Shown: piece after piece, positions 1 to 8,614 of the stretch
How the letters are laid out: the number at the start of each line of letters is the position of its first letter
How positions within the stretch are numbered: the stretch's first letter is position 1
Assembly (NCBI RefSeq): GCF_013340205.1
Contig: NZ_BJTG01000016.1
Location: forward strand, 1-59,992
Direction: 5' to 3'
Source: Anaeromyxobacter diazotrophicus
GTDB lineage: Bacteria; Myxococcota; Myxococcia; Myxococcales; Anaeromyxobacteraceae
Length of the DNA: 59,992 nucleotides
Program-made: the position numbers and the translations under genes
The notes under the pieces: generated by a model
What the model saw: the letters and a program-made list of their open reading frames with translations, nothing else
Told to the model about the DNA's origin: nothing
The model's database searches: none

Positions 1-2
1 GA

Positions 3-86
3 GCAGTTCCGGAAGGGCGCGGACCGGAGCGCTCCACCTACTACCGCCAGCGGAAGCACTTTAGGGGCGTGCGGCGCGGGCGCTGA
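3..86 (+). other. possible 3' end of a gene entering from the left
   Basis: The third forward frame is open from the window edge to a TGA at 84-86. It would encode a short basic tail containing STYYRQRKHFRGVRRGR, which is plausible as a protein C-terminus. It is too short to identify and the other frames are also open for part of this stretch, so this is only a possibility. Confidence 0.15.
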
Positions 87-462
87 GACCGCTGGCTCGA
101 CGTGAACGCTCGGACGGCGCAGTACCGGATCGTGAGCCGATCTTGCGGACGGCGCCGCGGCCGGGGAGTGACGCCTCGCTGGCGCCGCTCGCCGGACGGT
201 GCCCTGCCTCGACGGGGCGGCGGCCGCGAGACGGCCACGCACCTCTCTGCTGGCTTGGACGGGCCGGGGAAGACTTGTGGCCAATCATGAGTGCTCCGCG
301 GGGCGAGGGAGACCGACACGCTCGAGACACGGGGCGAGGGGCAGGAGCCTTTGCACTCCAGGTCACGGTTTCCTCTTCCAGAGTGACGGTTCCCTCTCCC
401 CCACCGGGGGAGAGGGCAGGGAGAGGGGGCCGCTCCTCGCGCTCCTCTCCGCCGGCCCGCGC
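87..462. other. gene-free stretch downstream of the histidine kinase
   Basis: About 375 bases with no convincing gene; open frames here have unnatural Arg/Pro/Ser-rich composition. The only structure seen is the strong palindrome at 392-416 and a shorter partial copy just after it (near 417-427). The kinase gene reads into this region from the right. Confidence 0.5.
392..416. repeat. palindromic CCCTCTCCCC-type hairpin
   Basis: Arms CCCTCTCCCCC (392-402) and GGGGGAGAGGG (406-416) form an 11-bp perfect stem with a 3-nt loop. The same core recurs at 22765-22790, where it is a clear terminator. Here it lies 46 nt past the stop of the leftward kinase gene, so it may end that transcript, although no T-run follows. 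Confidence 0.5.
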
Positions 463-1614
463 TCACCCCCGCCGCCTGGGGAGCGTCACCGTGAAGCACG
501 TCTCGCCGGCGTCGGAGCGCAGGGTCAGCTCGCCCCCGTGCGCGGCGACGATGTGGCGCGCGATGAAGAGCCCGAGGCCGAGGCCGCCGCCCTCGCCGCC
601 CGGGTGCACCCCGCGCCGGAAGGGCTCGAAGACGTGGCCGACCAGCTCCGGCGGGATGATCGGACCGCGGTTCGAGACCTCGACCACGACGGCGTCCGGC
701 TCGCCGCGCCAGCGCACCTCGATCGCGTGCTCGGGCGTGCCGTAGCGGAAGGCGTTGCCCACCACGTTGGCGAGCGCCTGGCCGAGCCGGTCGGGGTCGA
801 GCTCGGCGACCGGGTCGCCCTCCCCCTCGCAGCGCGCCACCCGGTCCGGATCGGCCGCCAGCGCCTCCGCCACCACCTCGCGGCAGACCTGCGCCACGTC
901 CACGCTGCTGGGGCGGATGGGGATGCCGCCGCCCACCCGCGCCGCCGTGTAGTCGAGCAGGTCCTCGATGATGCGCTGCATGCGCCGGGCGGCGCCCTCG
1001 ATGACCCCGAGCAGGCGCGCGTGGCGCGGGTCCGGGGCGGCGCGGCCGAGGATCTGGGCCGAGATGCGCACCGCCGCCAGCGGCGACCGGAGGTCGTGGC
1101 CGACGATGCCCAGCACCCGCTCGTGGAACTCCTGCTGCTGCCGCCGGCGCGTCACGTCCTGCACCACGAGGCCCACGCCGAGGATCCCGGCGGTGCCCCG
1201 CAGCGCGTAGCAGGTCGCGACGAGCGCGCGCCGCGCCTCCGGAGGTCGCCCGGGCTCCTCGCCCGCCGCGATCGCGAGCTCCGGCGACGTCTCGCCCGCC
1301 GCGACCGCACGGCGCGCGGCGGCCAGGAGCTCGGGGGAAGCGAGCGCGGGCAGCACCACCTCGAGCGGCCCGCCCGGCACGAGCCCCGGCCGCCCGGCCA
1401 GGCGCGCCAGCACGTCATTGACCCGGATCACCCGAAGCTCGCGGTCGAGCAGCGCCAGGCCCACCGGCGCGGCGTCGAAGAAGCCGTCCAGGAGCGACGC
1501 GGCCGCGGCCAGGACTTCGCCCTCGCCCTGCGGCGGCTCGCCTCGCCCCGGCTGGTCTGCGGGGCCGGAGGGCTCGCCCTCTTCGGCCTGCGCGCGCAGC
1601 TCGCTCGCGGTCAT
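463..1614 (-). CDS. PAS-domain sensor histidine kinase
   Basis: Predicted two-component sensor kinase of 383 residues with no membrane segment, so probably cytoplasmic. A PAS-like region spans about residues 35-155. A HisKA H-box follows with VGHDLRSPLAAV, putting the phosphoacceptor at His173. The HATPase domain shows an N-box (NVVGNAFRYG), an F-box region (VFEPFRRG) and a glycine box (GGGLGLGLFIARHIV). The ATG at 1614 is preceded by a G-rich tract, and codons further upstream give unnatural protein. No response regulator lies beside it, so it is an orphan kinase. The ligand and partner cannot be told from the sequence. It diverges from transketolase across a region with two inverted repeats. 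Confidence 0.9.
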   Translation of the reverse strand: MTASELRAQAEEGEPSGPADQPGRGEPPQGEGEVLAAAASLLDGFFDAAPVGLALLDRELRVIRVNDVLARLAGRPGLVPGGPLEVVLPALASPELLAAARRAVAAGETSPELAIAAGEEPGRPPEARRALVATCYALRGTAGILGVGLVVQDVTRRRQQQEFHERVLGIVGHDLRSPLAAVRISAQILGRAAPDPRHARLLGVIEGAARRMQRIIEDLLDYTAARVGGGIPIRPSSVDVAQVCREVVAEALAADPDRVARCEGEGDPVAELDPDRLGQALANVVGNAFRYGTPEHAIEVRWRGEPDAVVVEVSNRGPIIPPELVGHVFEPFRRGVHPGGEGGGLGLGLFIARHIVAAHGGELTLRSDAGETCFTVTLPRRRG

Positions 1615-1638
1615 GCGCTCGCCCCCCCGCGCGTAGGA

Positions 1639-1684
1639 TGCGGGCCAGCCCGCACGATGGGTATCGGCCGACGGGGCGATACCC
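1639..1684. promoter_or_regulatory. two inverted repeats between divergent genes, candidate operator
   Basis: The 181-bp gap between the kinase and transketolase holds two perfect inverted repeats. TGCGGGC/GCCCGCA lies at 1639-1645 and 1648-1654, and GGGTATCG/CGATACCC at 1659-1666 and 1677-1684. On the minus strand TTGACG (1706-1701) stands 18-19 nt from GTATCG/TATCGC, so the second palindrome would overlap the -10 box of the kinase promoter. Operator function is inferred. Confidence 0.4.
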
Positions 1685-1795
1685 AAGCAGCCCCGCGCGC
1701 CGTCAAGTCGCGAGCGCGCGGGCGGGGCGGCAGGAACCCCTTGATCTGAAACGCCGCGCCGGGCGATGTTCGCGCGCCCACCGGAGGAGCGACCC

Positions 1796-3787
1796 GTGCC
1801 ACAGGCGAGCGCCGAGCTCACGAAGAAGTGTGTCGACACCATCCGCATGCTGGCGGCGGACGCTGTGCAGCAGGCGAACAGCGGCCACCCCGGCATGCCC
1901 ATGGGCGCCGCCGACCTGGCGTTCGTGCTGTGGACCCGGCACCTGCGGTTCGATCCCAAGGAGCCGCGCTGGCTGGGGCGCGACCGCTTCATCCTCTCCG
2001 CCGGCCACGGCTCGATGCTGCTGTACGGGCTCCTGCACCTCTCCGGCTACGACCTCGGCCTCGAGGATCTGAAGCAGTTCCGGCAGCTCCACTCGCGCAC
2101 CCCGGGCCACCCCGAGTTTCGCCACACCCCCGGCGTCGAGGTGACGAGCGGCCCCCTGGGCCAGGGCTTCGCGAACGGCGTCGGCTTCGCGCTCGGCCAG
2201 GCCATGCTCTCCGCCCAGCTCGGGCCCGGGAACCCGCTCGAGGATCACTTCGTCTACGCCATCTGCGGCGACGGCGACCTCATGGAAGGCGTCTCCGCGG
2301 AGGCGGCCAGCTTCGCCGGGCACCACCGGCTCGGGCGGCTCGTCTACCTGTACGACGACAACGGCATCACCATCGACGGCAAGACCGACCTCACCTTCAC
2401 CGAGGACGTGACCGGCCGGTTCGAGGCCTACGGCTGGCACGTCCAGTCGGTGGACGGCCGCGATCACGAGGGCATCGACCGCGCCCTCCGGGCCGCGAAG
2501 GCCGAGCTCTCCCGCCCGAGCCTCATCCGCGTGAAGACCGTCATCGGCTTCGGCGCGCCCAAGAAGGCCGGCACCTCGGGGGTGCACGGCGCGGCGCTGG
2601 GCGAAGAGGAGCTGGCGGCCGCCAAGAAGAACCTGGGCTGGCCGGAGGGCCCGCGCTTCCTCGTGCCGGACGAGGTGCGCGCCTACTGGCGCGAGGTGCA
2701 GGAGGAGAAGCGCATGCTGCGCGCGGCCTGGGACCGCAAGGCGACCGCCTGGCGCGCGGCGAACCCGGCGCCGGCCGCCCTCCTCGACGCGCACGTCGAG
2801 CGCAAGGTGCCGGCCGACCTGCGGGCGAAGCTGCTCGAGGGCGCCGACGCCGCCGACGCCACCCGCAAGCTCTCGCAGGCGGCGATCCAGAAGGCGGCGG
2901 CGCTCGTGCCCGCGCTGGTGGGCGGCTCGGCCGACCTGGCCGAGTCGAACAACACCGACATCAAGGGCGGCGGCTTCGTCGGCGCGGGCAGCTACCAGGG
3001 CCGGAACGTCCACTACGGCATCCGCGAGCACGCCATGGGCGCCATCGCGAACGGCCTCGCCTACGACGGGTTGCACATCCCGTTCTCCGGGACGTTCCTC
3101 GTCTTCTCCGACTACATGCGCCCGCCGGTGCGGCTCGCCGCGCTCTCCCGCCTGCAGTCCATCTACGTCTGGACGCACGACTCCATCTTCCTCGGCGAGG
3201 ACGGGCCAACCCACCAGCCCATCGAACAGCTCACCGCGCTCCGCGCCATCCCCGGGCTGCACGTGGTCCGCCCGGCGGACGGGCTCGAGACGGCGGCCGC
3301 CTGGGCGCACGCGATCGAGCGGCGCGAGGGCCCCACCGCGCTCGTGCTCACCCGGCAGAAGCTCCCCAAGCTCGCGCGCGCCTCCTCCGACCCGGAGCAG
3401 CTCTTCCGCGGCGGCTACGTGGTGACGGACGCCCCCGGGGCGAAGGTCACGGTGATCGCGACCGGCTCCGAGGTGGGCACGACGCAGGCGGCGCTGGCGC
3501 TCCTGGCGGCGAAGGGCGTGCCCGCGCGGCTCGTCTCGATGCCGTGCCTCGCCTGCTTCGAGGAGCAGCCGGCCTCGTACCGCGACGCGGTCGTGCCCCC
3601 GGGTCACCGGGTGGCGGTGGTCGAGGCGGCGCGGGGGCTGGAGTGGTGGAAGCTGGCCGGAAAGGACGGCCTCGTCCTCGGCATCGACCGCTTCGGCGCG
3701 AGCGCGCCGGAGAAGGCGCTCGCGGGAGAGTTCGGCTACACGCCGGAGCAGGTGGCCGCGAAGCTCGAGGCGTGGGCGCGGGGCTGA
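1796..3787 (+). CDS. tkt: transketolase
   Basis: Thiamine-diphosphate enzyme that moves two-carbon ketol units between sugar phosphates in the non-oxidative pentose phosphate pathway. The GTG at 1796 is chosen because GGAGGAGC (1783-1790) precedes it at good spacing; the in-frame ATG at 1766 has no such site. The product is 663 residues, normal for the family. Recognisable motifs are [18 protein letters not shown] near the N-terminus, the ThDP/metal motif [18 protein letters not shown] followed by [11 protein letters not shown], and [17 protein letters not shown] in the pyrimidine domain. It appears monocistronic, with a palindromic repeat directly after the stop. Assignment to transketolase rather than dihydroxyacetone synthase rests on length and motif fit. 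Confidence 0.96.
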   Translation: MPQASAELTKKCVDTIRMLAADAVQQANSGHPGMPMGAADLAFVLWTRHLRFDPKEPRWLGRDRFILSAGHGSMLLYGLLHLSGYDLGLEDLKQFRQLHSRTPGHPEFRHTPGVEVTSGPLGQGFANGVGFALGQAMLSAQLGPGNPLEDHFVYAICGDGDLMEGVSAEAASFAGHHRLGRLVYLYDDNGITIDGKTDLTFTEDVTGRFEAYGWHVQSVDGRDHEGIDRALRAAKAELSRPSLIRVKTVIGFGAPKKAGTSGVHGAALGEEELAAAKKNLGWPEGPRFLVPDEVRAYWREVQEEKRMLRAAWDRKATAWRAANPAPAALLDAHVERKVPADLRAKLLEGADAADATRKLSQAAIQKAAALVPALVGGSADLAESNNTDIKGGGFVGAGSYQGRNVHYGIREHAMGAIANGLAYDGLHIPFSGTFLVFSDYMRPPVRLAALSRLQSIYVWTHDSIFLGEDGPTHQPIEQLTALRAIPGLHVVRPADGLETAAAWAHAIERREGPTALVLTRQKLPKLARASSDPEQLFRGGYVVTDAPGAKVTVIATGSEVGTTQAALALLAAKGVPARLVSMPCLACFEEQPASYRDAVVPPGHRVAVVEAARGLEWWKLAGKDGLVLGIDRFGASAPEKALAGEFGYTPEQVAAKLEAWARG

Positions 3788-3799
3788 CCCGCGGCGCGG

Positions 3800-3820
3800 G
3801 GCGGGGGACGAGCCCCCGCC
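3800..3820. repeat. palindromic repeat, copy 1
   Basis: Arms GGCGGGGG and CCCCCGCC flank an ACGAG loop, followed by CTAC. The same 25 bases, including CCTAC-type flank, occur at 22023-22047 upstream of tsf. This copy sits 13 nt after the transketolase stop and could act as its terminator hairpin, but no T-run follows. Confidence 0.6.
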
Positions 3821-3871
3821 CTACGCGGAGGGACCCTCGGAGAGGACGAGCCGCCTGCGAGCGGCGCCGGA

Positions 3872-4219
3872 CTACCGCGCGGCCATCGCCGGCGGACCCG
3901 CCACGGCGGCTCCGGCGGCGGGCTGCGCCGGGGCGACCGGCCGCGGCTCGATGCGCTCGCCCTTCGCCAGCATCTTGAGCGACATCGAGAGCAGGCTCGC
4001 GAGCAGCTCGCCCGAGCCCGGCACGTCCAGCTTGCGGTAGATCCTCTTCCGGCGCGCGCGGATCGTCTCCGGGGACACGCCCGCGGCGGCCGCGGAGTCC
4101 TTGCACGCGAACCCCTGGGCGATGCGCAGCACCTCGGCGCGCTCGGCGGGGGTGAGGGTCGTGCCCTCGAGGAACTTGGCGGCGAACGGGGTCAGGATCT
4201 CGATATCGATCTGCGGCAT
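3872..4219 (-). CDS. small LuxR-type helix-turn-helix protein
   Basis: Predicted DNA-binding regulator of 115 residues. Residues from about 16 to 70 match a LuxR/GerE helix-turn-helix: LTPAERAEVLRIAQGFACKD, then AAAAGVSPETIRARRKRIYRKL. There is no receiver or ligand domain in front, so it is a single-domain protein. The C-terminal third is Ala/Pro-rich and low in complexity. The ATG at 4219 follows GGGGAGAC, a good ribosome site. It converges with transketolase and is probably transcribed alone. Targets are unknown. Confidence 0.75.
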   Translation of the reverse strand: MPQIDIEILTPFAAKFLEGTTLTPAERAEVLRIAQGFACKDSAAAAGVSPETIRARRKRIYRKLDVPGSGELLASLLSMSLKMLAKGERIEPRPVAPAQPAAGAAVAGPPAMAAR

Positions 4220-4373
4220 CGTCTTGTCTCCCCTGGGGAAGCCAGTCAGCCGGGCGTCCGGTCCGCTGGGCGCATGGTCCTGGGGCGCGCCCCTTCTCGG
4301 CCGTCTTCCCCGGCGACTCGACGATGACAACGCCCCGCTCGGCTGCCAACCCCCTGTGTGTTTTTCGGGATAA

Positions 4374-4411
4374 GGCCCCAAGAGGATTGCGTTTTCGTCT
4401 CTCTGGGGGCC
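4374..4411 (-). terminator. candidate terminator of the solute-binding protein gene
   Basis: GGCCCC (4374-4379) and GGGGCC (4406-4411) can pair, with a further short GAG/CTC match inside. The hairpin lies about 40 nt past the stop of the leftward gene ending at 4453 and is followed on that strand by TTATCC and an A-rich run. A weak structural call. Confidence 0.3.
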
Positions 4412-4452
4412 GGTTGAGCGCGACCCATCGCGATATGGCGCGCCTAATGGGC

Positions 4453-5418
4453 TTATGGCGGCCAGGCCGCCAGCAGCGGCGCGAGCCTCCGCTTCTCTGC
4501 GGCGAGCCGGTCCCAGTCGAGGGGGAGCGCCACGACGTTTCCCGCCGGGCGGACCCCCACCGGCACCGGCACGCCGGCGCGCAGCGGCATGAACCCCGGC
4601 GCCCGCGCCGCGAGCAGCGCCTCCGCCTCGGCGCCCACCAGCCAGGTCGCGAGCCGCGCCGCGGCTGCGCCGCCGGCCGCGCGCTGCGCCACCGCCACCG
4701 CGGTGGGCAGCACCACCGCTCCGCGGCCCTGCTGATCCGGGACCACCACCTCCAGCGCCGCTGCGCTGGCCGCGCCCGCCGCCGCCTCCTCGCTGCCCAG
4801 AAGCGCGACCGCGGCCTCGCCCGAGGCGACGAGCGCCCGCGCCGCGCGCTCGCTCTCGGCGACGCGCGTGCGGTTCCGGGCGAGCAGCGCGAGGAACCGG
4901 CGCAGGCTGGCCTCGCCGTAGGTGACGCCGAGCGCGGCGAGCGGGGTGGCCAGGCCCGGCGCGCCGGGCGGCCCGACCGCCACCCGCGCCGCCAGCCGCG
5001 GGTCGGCGGCGTCCCGCACGTTCACCGGGTCGAGCGGCAGGGCGGCGCCCGGGGCGACGACCAGCACCAGGGCCCGGGCGCAGAGCGGCGCCCAGCGGCC
5101 GCGCGGGTCGCCGAACCGGGAGTCGACGCCCTCGGGGAGCGCGACCGCGCCGGGGAGGAGCAGCGCCTCGGCCTCGACCGCCTCGGTGGGGTCGCCCAGC
5201 CAGAGCACGTCCGCGTCGGCCGCGGCCGCGACCCGGCGCACCCGCGCCACGCCGGCCCGCGCCGCGGCGGCCGAGAGCGCGGCCGCGGGCGCGTCACCCA
5301 CCGTGCTGAAGAGGGCCACCTCGGGCGCCGCGGGGGCCGCCCGCTCGCCGCGGCAGGCGAGCGCGGCGGCGAGGAGGACGCCCACGAATCCGCTGCGCAC
5401 GGCCCGGAACTGTAGCAT
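4453..5418 (-). CDS. putative extracellular solute-binding lipoprotein
   Basis: Resembles the periplasmic binding component of iron- or molybdate-type ABC importers. With the ATG at 5418 it has 321 residues: a short hydrophobic segment ending LLAAALAC, a loose lipobox, then a binding-protein fold with DVLWLGDPTEAVEAEALLL and RFGDPRGRWAPLCARALVLV, which follow the usual pattern of such proteins. It is rich in Ala. No permease or ATPase gene is adjacent, so it is an orphan binding protein. The start overlaps that of nadE on the opposite strand. A GTG at 5400 is an alternative start but would shorten the signal peptide. The substrate is unknown. Confidence 0.65.
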   Translation of the reverse strand: MLQFRAVRSGFVGVLLAAALACRGERAAPAAPEVALFSTVGDAPAAALSAAAARAGVARVRRVAAAADADVLWLGDPTEAVEAEALLLPGAVALPEGVDSRFGDPRGRWAPLCARALVLVVAPGAALPLDPVNVRDAADPRLAARVAVGPPGAPGLATPLAALGVTYGEASLRRFLALLARNRTRVAESERAARALVASGEAAVALLGSEEAAAGAASAAALEVVVPDQQGRGAVVLPTAVAVAQRAAGGAAAARLATWLVGAEAEALLAARAPGFMPLRAGVPVPVGVRPAGNVVALPLDWDRLAAEKRRLAPLLAAWPP

Positions 5419-7132
5419 GTTCACGGCCGTGCCGACCCGCCGCATCGCCCTCGCGCAGGTGAACACGACGGTGGGCGACTTCGCCGGCAACGCCGCGCGC
5501 ATCCGGGCCGCCGCCGAGCTCGCGCGCGGCGCCGGCGCGTCGCTCGTCCTCTTCCCGGAGCTGGCGCTGTCCGGCTACCCGCCGCGCGACTTCCTCGACG
5601 TCCCGGAGTTCCTGGAGCGCGCCGGCCGCACGCTCCGCGAGCTGGCCGAGCCGGCCGACTGGTCGCGCGGGCTCGCGCTCGTGATCGGCTTCCCGGAGGC
5701 GCCCCCCGGCGCGCCGCCGCCGGGCGTCTACAACGCCGCCGCGCTGGTCGAGGGCGGGCGCGTCGCGGCGGTGGGGCGCAAGTCGCTCCTGCCCACCTAC
5801 GACGTCTTCGACGAGACGCGCTACTTCCTCGCGGCGAAGGACGCCACCGCTGCCGACTCGCCGGCGGCCGGCGCGCGGCTCGGCCTCTCCATCTGCGAGG
5901 ACATCTGGAACGACAAGCGCTTCTGGCAGACGCCGCGCTACGACCGCGACCCCATCGGCGAGCTCCGGCACGCCGGCGCGCAGCTGGTCGTGAACATCTC
6001 CGCGTCGCCCTACGGGCTCGGCAAGCCGGCGCTGCGGGCGCGCATGGTGGGCGCCGCGGCCGAGCGGCAGGGCGTGCCCATCGCCTACGTGAACCAGGTG
6101 GGCGGCAACGACGCGCTCGTCTTCGACGGCGGCTCGATGCTGGTCGGCCGGGACGGGAAGGTCCTCGCCCAGGCGCCGCTCTTCGAGGAGGCGGTGGTGG
6201 TCGCCGGCGGCGACGGCGCGGCCCCGGAGCTGCTGCGCTTCCCGGGGGCGCCGCGGCTCGCGCCGGGCGAGGGCCCCGACGCCGAGGCGGACGAGGTCTA
6301 CCGGGCGCTCGTGCTCGGGCTGCGGGACTACGCCCGCAAGTGTGGCTTCCGGAGCGCCGTCATCGGGCTCTCGGGCGGGATCGACAGCGCGCTCACCGCC
6401 GCCCTGGCCGCCGACGCGCTCGGCCCGGAGAACGTCTTCGGCGTCGCCATGCCGTCGCGCTACTCGTCCATGCACTCGCGCCAGGACGCCGCGGCGCTGG
6501 CGAAGAACCTCGGCCTGCGCTTCCGCGAGATCATGATCGAGCCGATGCACGCGGCCTACCTGGCGCAGCTCGAGGGCGCGCTGGCGCACCCGCTCTGCGA
6601 CCTCGCCGCCCAGAACGTGCAGGCGCGCGTGCGCGGGCAGATCCTCATGGCGCTCTCCAACGAGGAGGGCTCCCTCTGCCTGTCCACCGGCAACAAGAGC
6701 GAGCTCGCCGTCGGCTACTGCACGCTCTACGGCGACATGGCGGGCGGCCTGGCGGTCATCGGCGACGTCCCGAAGACCTTGGTCTACCGGGTGGCGCGCG
6801 CGGCCAACGCCCGCGCCGGCCGCGAGGTCATCCCCGAGCGCACCTTCACGAAGCCCCCCTCGGCCGAGCTGAAGCCGGACCAGACCGACCAGGACACGCT
6901 GCCGCCCTACCCCGAGCTCGACGACATCCTGGCCGCGTCCATCGAGGAGCGGCTCCCGCTCGAGGCCATCGTGGCGCGGGGGCACGCGCCCGAGACGGTG
7001 CGGCGCGTGCTGAAGATGATCATCACCTCCGAGTACAAGCGGCGCCAGGCGGCGCCGGTGCTCAAGGTGAGCGCGAAGGCGTTCGGCGAGGGCCGGCGCC
7101 TGCCCATCGCGCACGGCTTCCGCTACGAGTGA
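5417..7132 (+). CDS. nadE: glutamine-dependent NAD(+) synthetase
   Basis: Last step of NAD synthesis: amidates nicotinate adenine dinucleotide using ammonia from glutamine and ATP. The N-terminal half is a nitrilase-type amidase with Glu in FPELALSGYPPRDFLD, Lys in GRKSLLPTYDVFDETRYF and Cys in GLSICEDIWND. The C-terminal half is the synthetase, with the PP-loop VIGLSGGIDSALTAALAAD and STGNKSELAVGYCTLYGDMA. It has 571 residues from the ATG at 5417. A GTG at 5429 is an equally possible start, because TAGCAT (5413-5418) may be a -10 box. There is no convincing ribosome site at either. It is followed 4 bp later by ppk2. Confidence 0.95.
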   Translation: MFTAVPTRRIALAQVNTTVGDFAGNAARIRAAAELARGAGASLVLFPELALSGYPPRDFLDVPEFLERAGRTLRELAEPADWSRGLALVIGFPEAPPGAPPPGVYNAAALVEGGRVAAVGRKSLLPTYDVFDETRYFLAAKDATAADSPAAGARLGLSICEDIWNDKRFWQTPRYDRDPIGELRHAGAQLVVNISASPYGLGKPALRARMVGAAAERQGVPIAYVNQVGGNDALVFDGGSMLVGRDGKVLAQAPLFEEAVVVAGGDGAAPELLRFPGAPRLAPGEGPDAEADEVYRALVLGLRDYARKCGFRSAVIGLSGGIDSALTAALAADALGPENVFGVAMPSRYSSMHSRQDAAALAKNLGLRFREIMIEPMHAAYLAQLEGALAHPLCDLAAQNVQARVRGQILMALSNEEGSLCLSTGNKSELAVGYCTLYGDMAGGLAVIGDVPKTLVYRVARAANARAGREVIPERTFTKPPSAELKPDQTDQDTLPPYPELDDILAASIEERLPLEAIVARGHAPETVRRVLKMIITSEYKRRQAAPVLKVSAKAFGEGRRLPIAHGFRYE

Positions 7133-7136
7133 CCTC

Positions 7137-7955
7137 ATGGCGAAGACCCGGGCGAAGCGCGGCGCGCGGCGGCCGCGGGCGAGGAAGGCCGGCGGCGCGC
7201 CGGGCGCGCTGGTCGAGCGCGCCGACCGGTTCCAGGCGTTCGCGCCGGGCACCCTCCGCCTGGACGAGGTGGACCTCTCCGCGCAGGTCGACCGCCGGCG
7301 CTACGAGCGGCGCCTGCTCGAGCTGCAGCGGAAGGTCTACGCCCACCAGATCACGAACTACCTCGACGGCCGGCGCACGGTCTTCGTCTTCGAGGGGTGG
7401 GACGCCGCCGGCAAGGGCGGCTGCATCAAGCGGCTCACCGCGCTCCTGGACCCGCGCGGCTTCAAGGTGTGGCCCATCGCGGCGCCGCGCGACGAGGAGA
7501 AGCGCAACCACTGGCTGTGGCGCTTCTGGTACCGGCTCCCCGAGCGCGGCGAGATCGCCGTCTTCGACCGCAGCTGGTACGGGCGGGTGCTGGTGGAGCG
7601 GGTGGAGGGGTACGCGACCGAGGCGGCCTGGAAGCGCGCCTACGACGAGATCAACGCCTTCGAGAAGATGCTCACCGACGACGGCGTGAAGCTGTGCAAG
7701 TTCTGGCTCCACATCGACCGCAAGACCCAGCTCCAGCGGTTCGAGGACCGCGAGGCCGACCCGCTCAAGAAGTACAAGCTCTCCTCGGAGGACTGGCGCA
7801 ACCGCAAGAAGTGGCGCGACTACGCCGAGGCGGTGCAGGACATGCTCGACCGCACCCACCGCCCCGACGCGCCCTGGCTGCTCGTCCCCGCGAACGACAA
7901 GAAGTACGCCCGCCTCGCCGTCCTCGAGACCTGCGCGCGCGTCCTCGCGCCCTGA
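7137..7955 (+). CDS. polyphosphate kinase 2 family phosphotransferase
   Basis: A PPK2-family enzyme, which transfers phosphate between polyphosphate and nucleotides. The protein has 272 residues with a basic Lys/Arg/Ala-rich N-terminus (about 25 residues) before the catalytic domain. Walker A appears as FEGWDAAGKGGCIKRL and Walker B as VFDRSWYGRVLVERVEGY; the lid region has DREADPLKKYKLSSEDW. Whether it favours ADP, GDP or AMP cannot be settled from sequence alone. It begins 4 bp after nadE, so the two are almost certainly cotranscribed. NadE consumes ATP, so a polyphosphate-driven ATP supply beside it is a reasonable but unproven link. Confidence 0.9.
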   Translation: MAKTRAKRGARRPRARKAGGAPGALVERADRFQAFAPGTLRLDEVDLSAQVDRRRYERRLLELQRKVYAHQITNYLDGRRTVFVFEGWDAAGKGGCIKRLTALLDPRGFKVWPIAAPRDEEKRNHWLWRFWYRLPERGEIAVFDRSWYGRVLVERVEGYATEAAWKRAYDEINAFEKMLTDDGVKLCKFWLHIDRKTQLQRFEDREADPLKKYKLSSEDWRNRKKWRDYAEAVQDMLDRTHRPDAPWLLVPANDKKYARLAVLETCARVLAP

Positions 7956-7969
7956 CCCCACCGGAACCC

Positions 7970-8413
7970 ATGACCCTCCAGCTCGTGCTCCGCTTCCTGC
8001 ATGTCCTCGCCGCCGCGGTCTGGATCGGCTCGGCGCTGTTCTGGCCTGGCGCGGTCCGCCGGGCGGTCGCCGCCGCCCCGGCGCAGCCGCCCTCCCCCGC
8101 GCTGGCGCTCGCCCGGAGCGGCCTCGCGCTCGACCTCGCCTTCGGGCTCGCCACGATCGCGACCGGGCTCCTCTACCTCGCGATGGGCGAGGTGCCGATC
8201 CGGCACGGCATCGAGGCGGGGATGCTCTTCGCGCTCCTCCGGCTGGCGCTCCTCTCCGCGCTGGCGCGCCCGGCGCTGCGCGGGGTCACCGAGGGCCTCG
8301 CGGCCGGCGACCTCGAGCTGGCGCGCGCCGCGTCGCGCAAGCTGCCGGCCTACGCCGGGGCGGCGCACCTGCTGTGGCTGCTGGCGCTCATCGGGATGGT
8401 CTGGCCGGTGTGA
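7970..8413 (+). CDS. four-helix integral membrane protein
   Basis: A 147-residue membrane protein of unknown function. The first helix carries LRFLHVLAAAVWIGSALFW, resembling small membrane proteins of the CopD/DUF2269 kind that begin with a conserved His-Trp helix. Further hydrophobic segments lie near residues 45-70, 80-100 and 125-145. It follows ppk2 by 14 bp and is likely the third gene of the nadE operon. The His in helix 1 could bind metal or haem, but that is only analogy. It converges directly with the gene ending at 8414. Confidence 0.7.
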   Translation: MTLQLVLRFLHVLAAAVWIGSALFWPGAVRRAVAAAPAQPPSPALALARSGLALDLAFGLATIATGLLYLAMGEVPIRHGIEAGMLFALLRLALLSALARPALRGVTEGLAAGDLELARAASRKLPAYAGAAHLLWLLALIGMVWPV

Positions 8414-8614
8414 TCAGAGCCACCCCAGCGCCGCGGCGGTGAAGAGCCAGGCGGGGGCGCCGAGGAGCAGGAGCAGGATCCAGGCGAGGTCGAGCGCGCG
8501 CCGGCGGCGCGGGTCGGGGCTGCGGCGGGCGAGGGCGTGGACGAGCCCGGCGGCCGCGCCGACGAGGAGCAGCGGCAGGTAAAGCGCCAGCGCCTGGCGA
8601 ATGCCCCCGCTCAC
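8414..8614 (-). CDS. small two-helix membrane protein
   Basis: Sixty-six residues with two hydrophobic segments (YLPLLLVGAAAGLVHAL and LAWILLLLLGAPAWLF) joined by an Arg-rich loop. It starts with GTG inside the stop of frr (GTGA overlap), implying translational coupling to ribosome recycling factor. No family was recognised. Coding is supported by the coupling, the hydrophobic pattern and the lack of any alternative gene here. Confidence 0.55.
   Translation of the reverse strand: MSGGIRQALALYLPLLLVGAAAGLVHALARRSPDPRRRRALDLAWILLLLLGAPAWLFTAAALGWL

Noticed and set aside
3-86. Fragment at the left edge as a transposase end
   Set aside because: The basic tail is too short for any family call; kept only as a possible partial gene.
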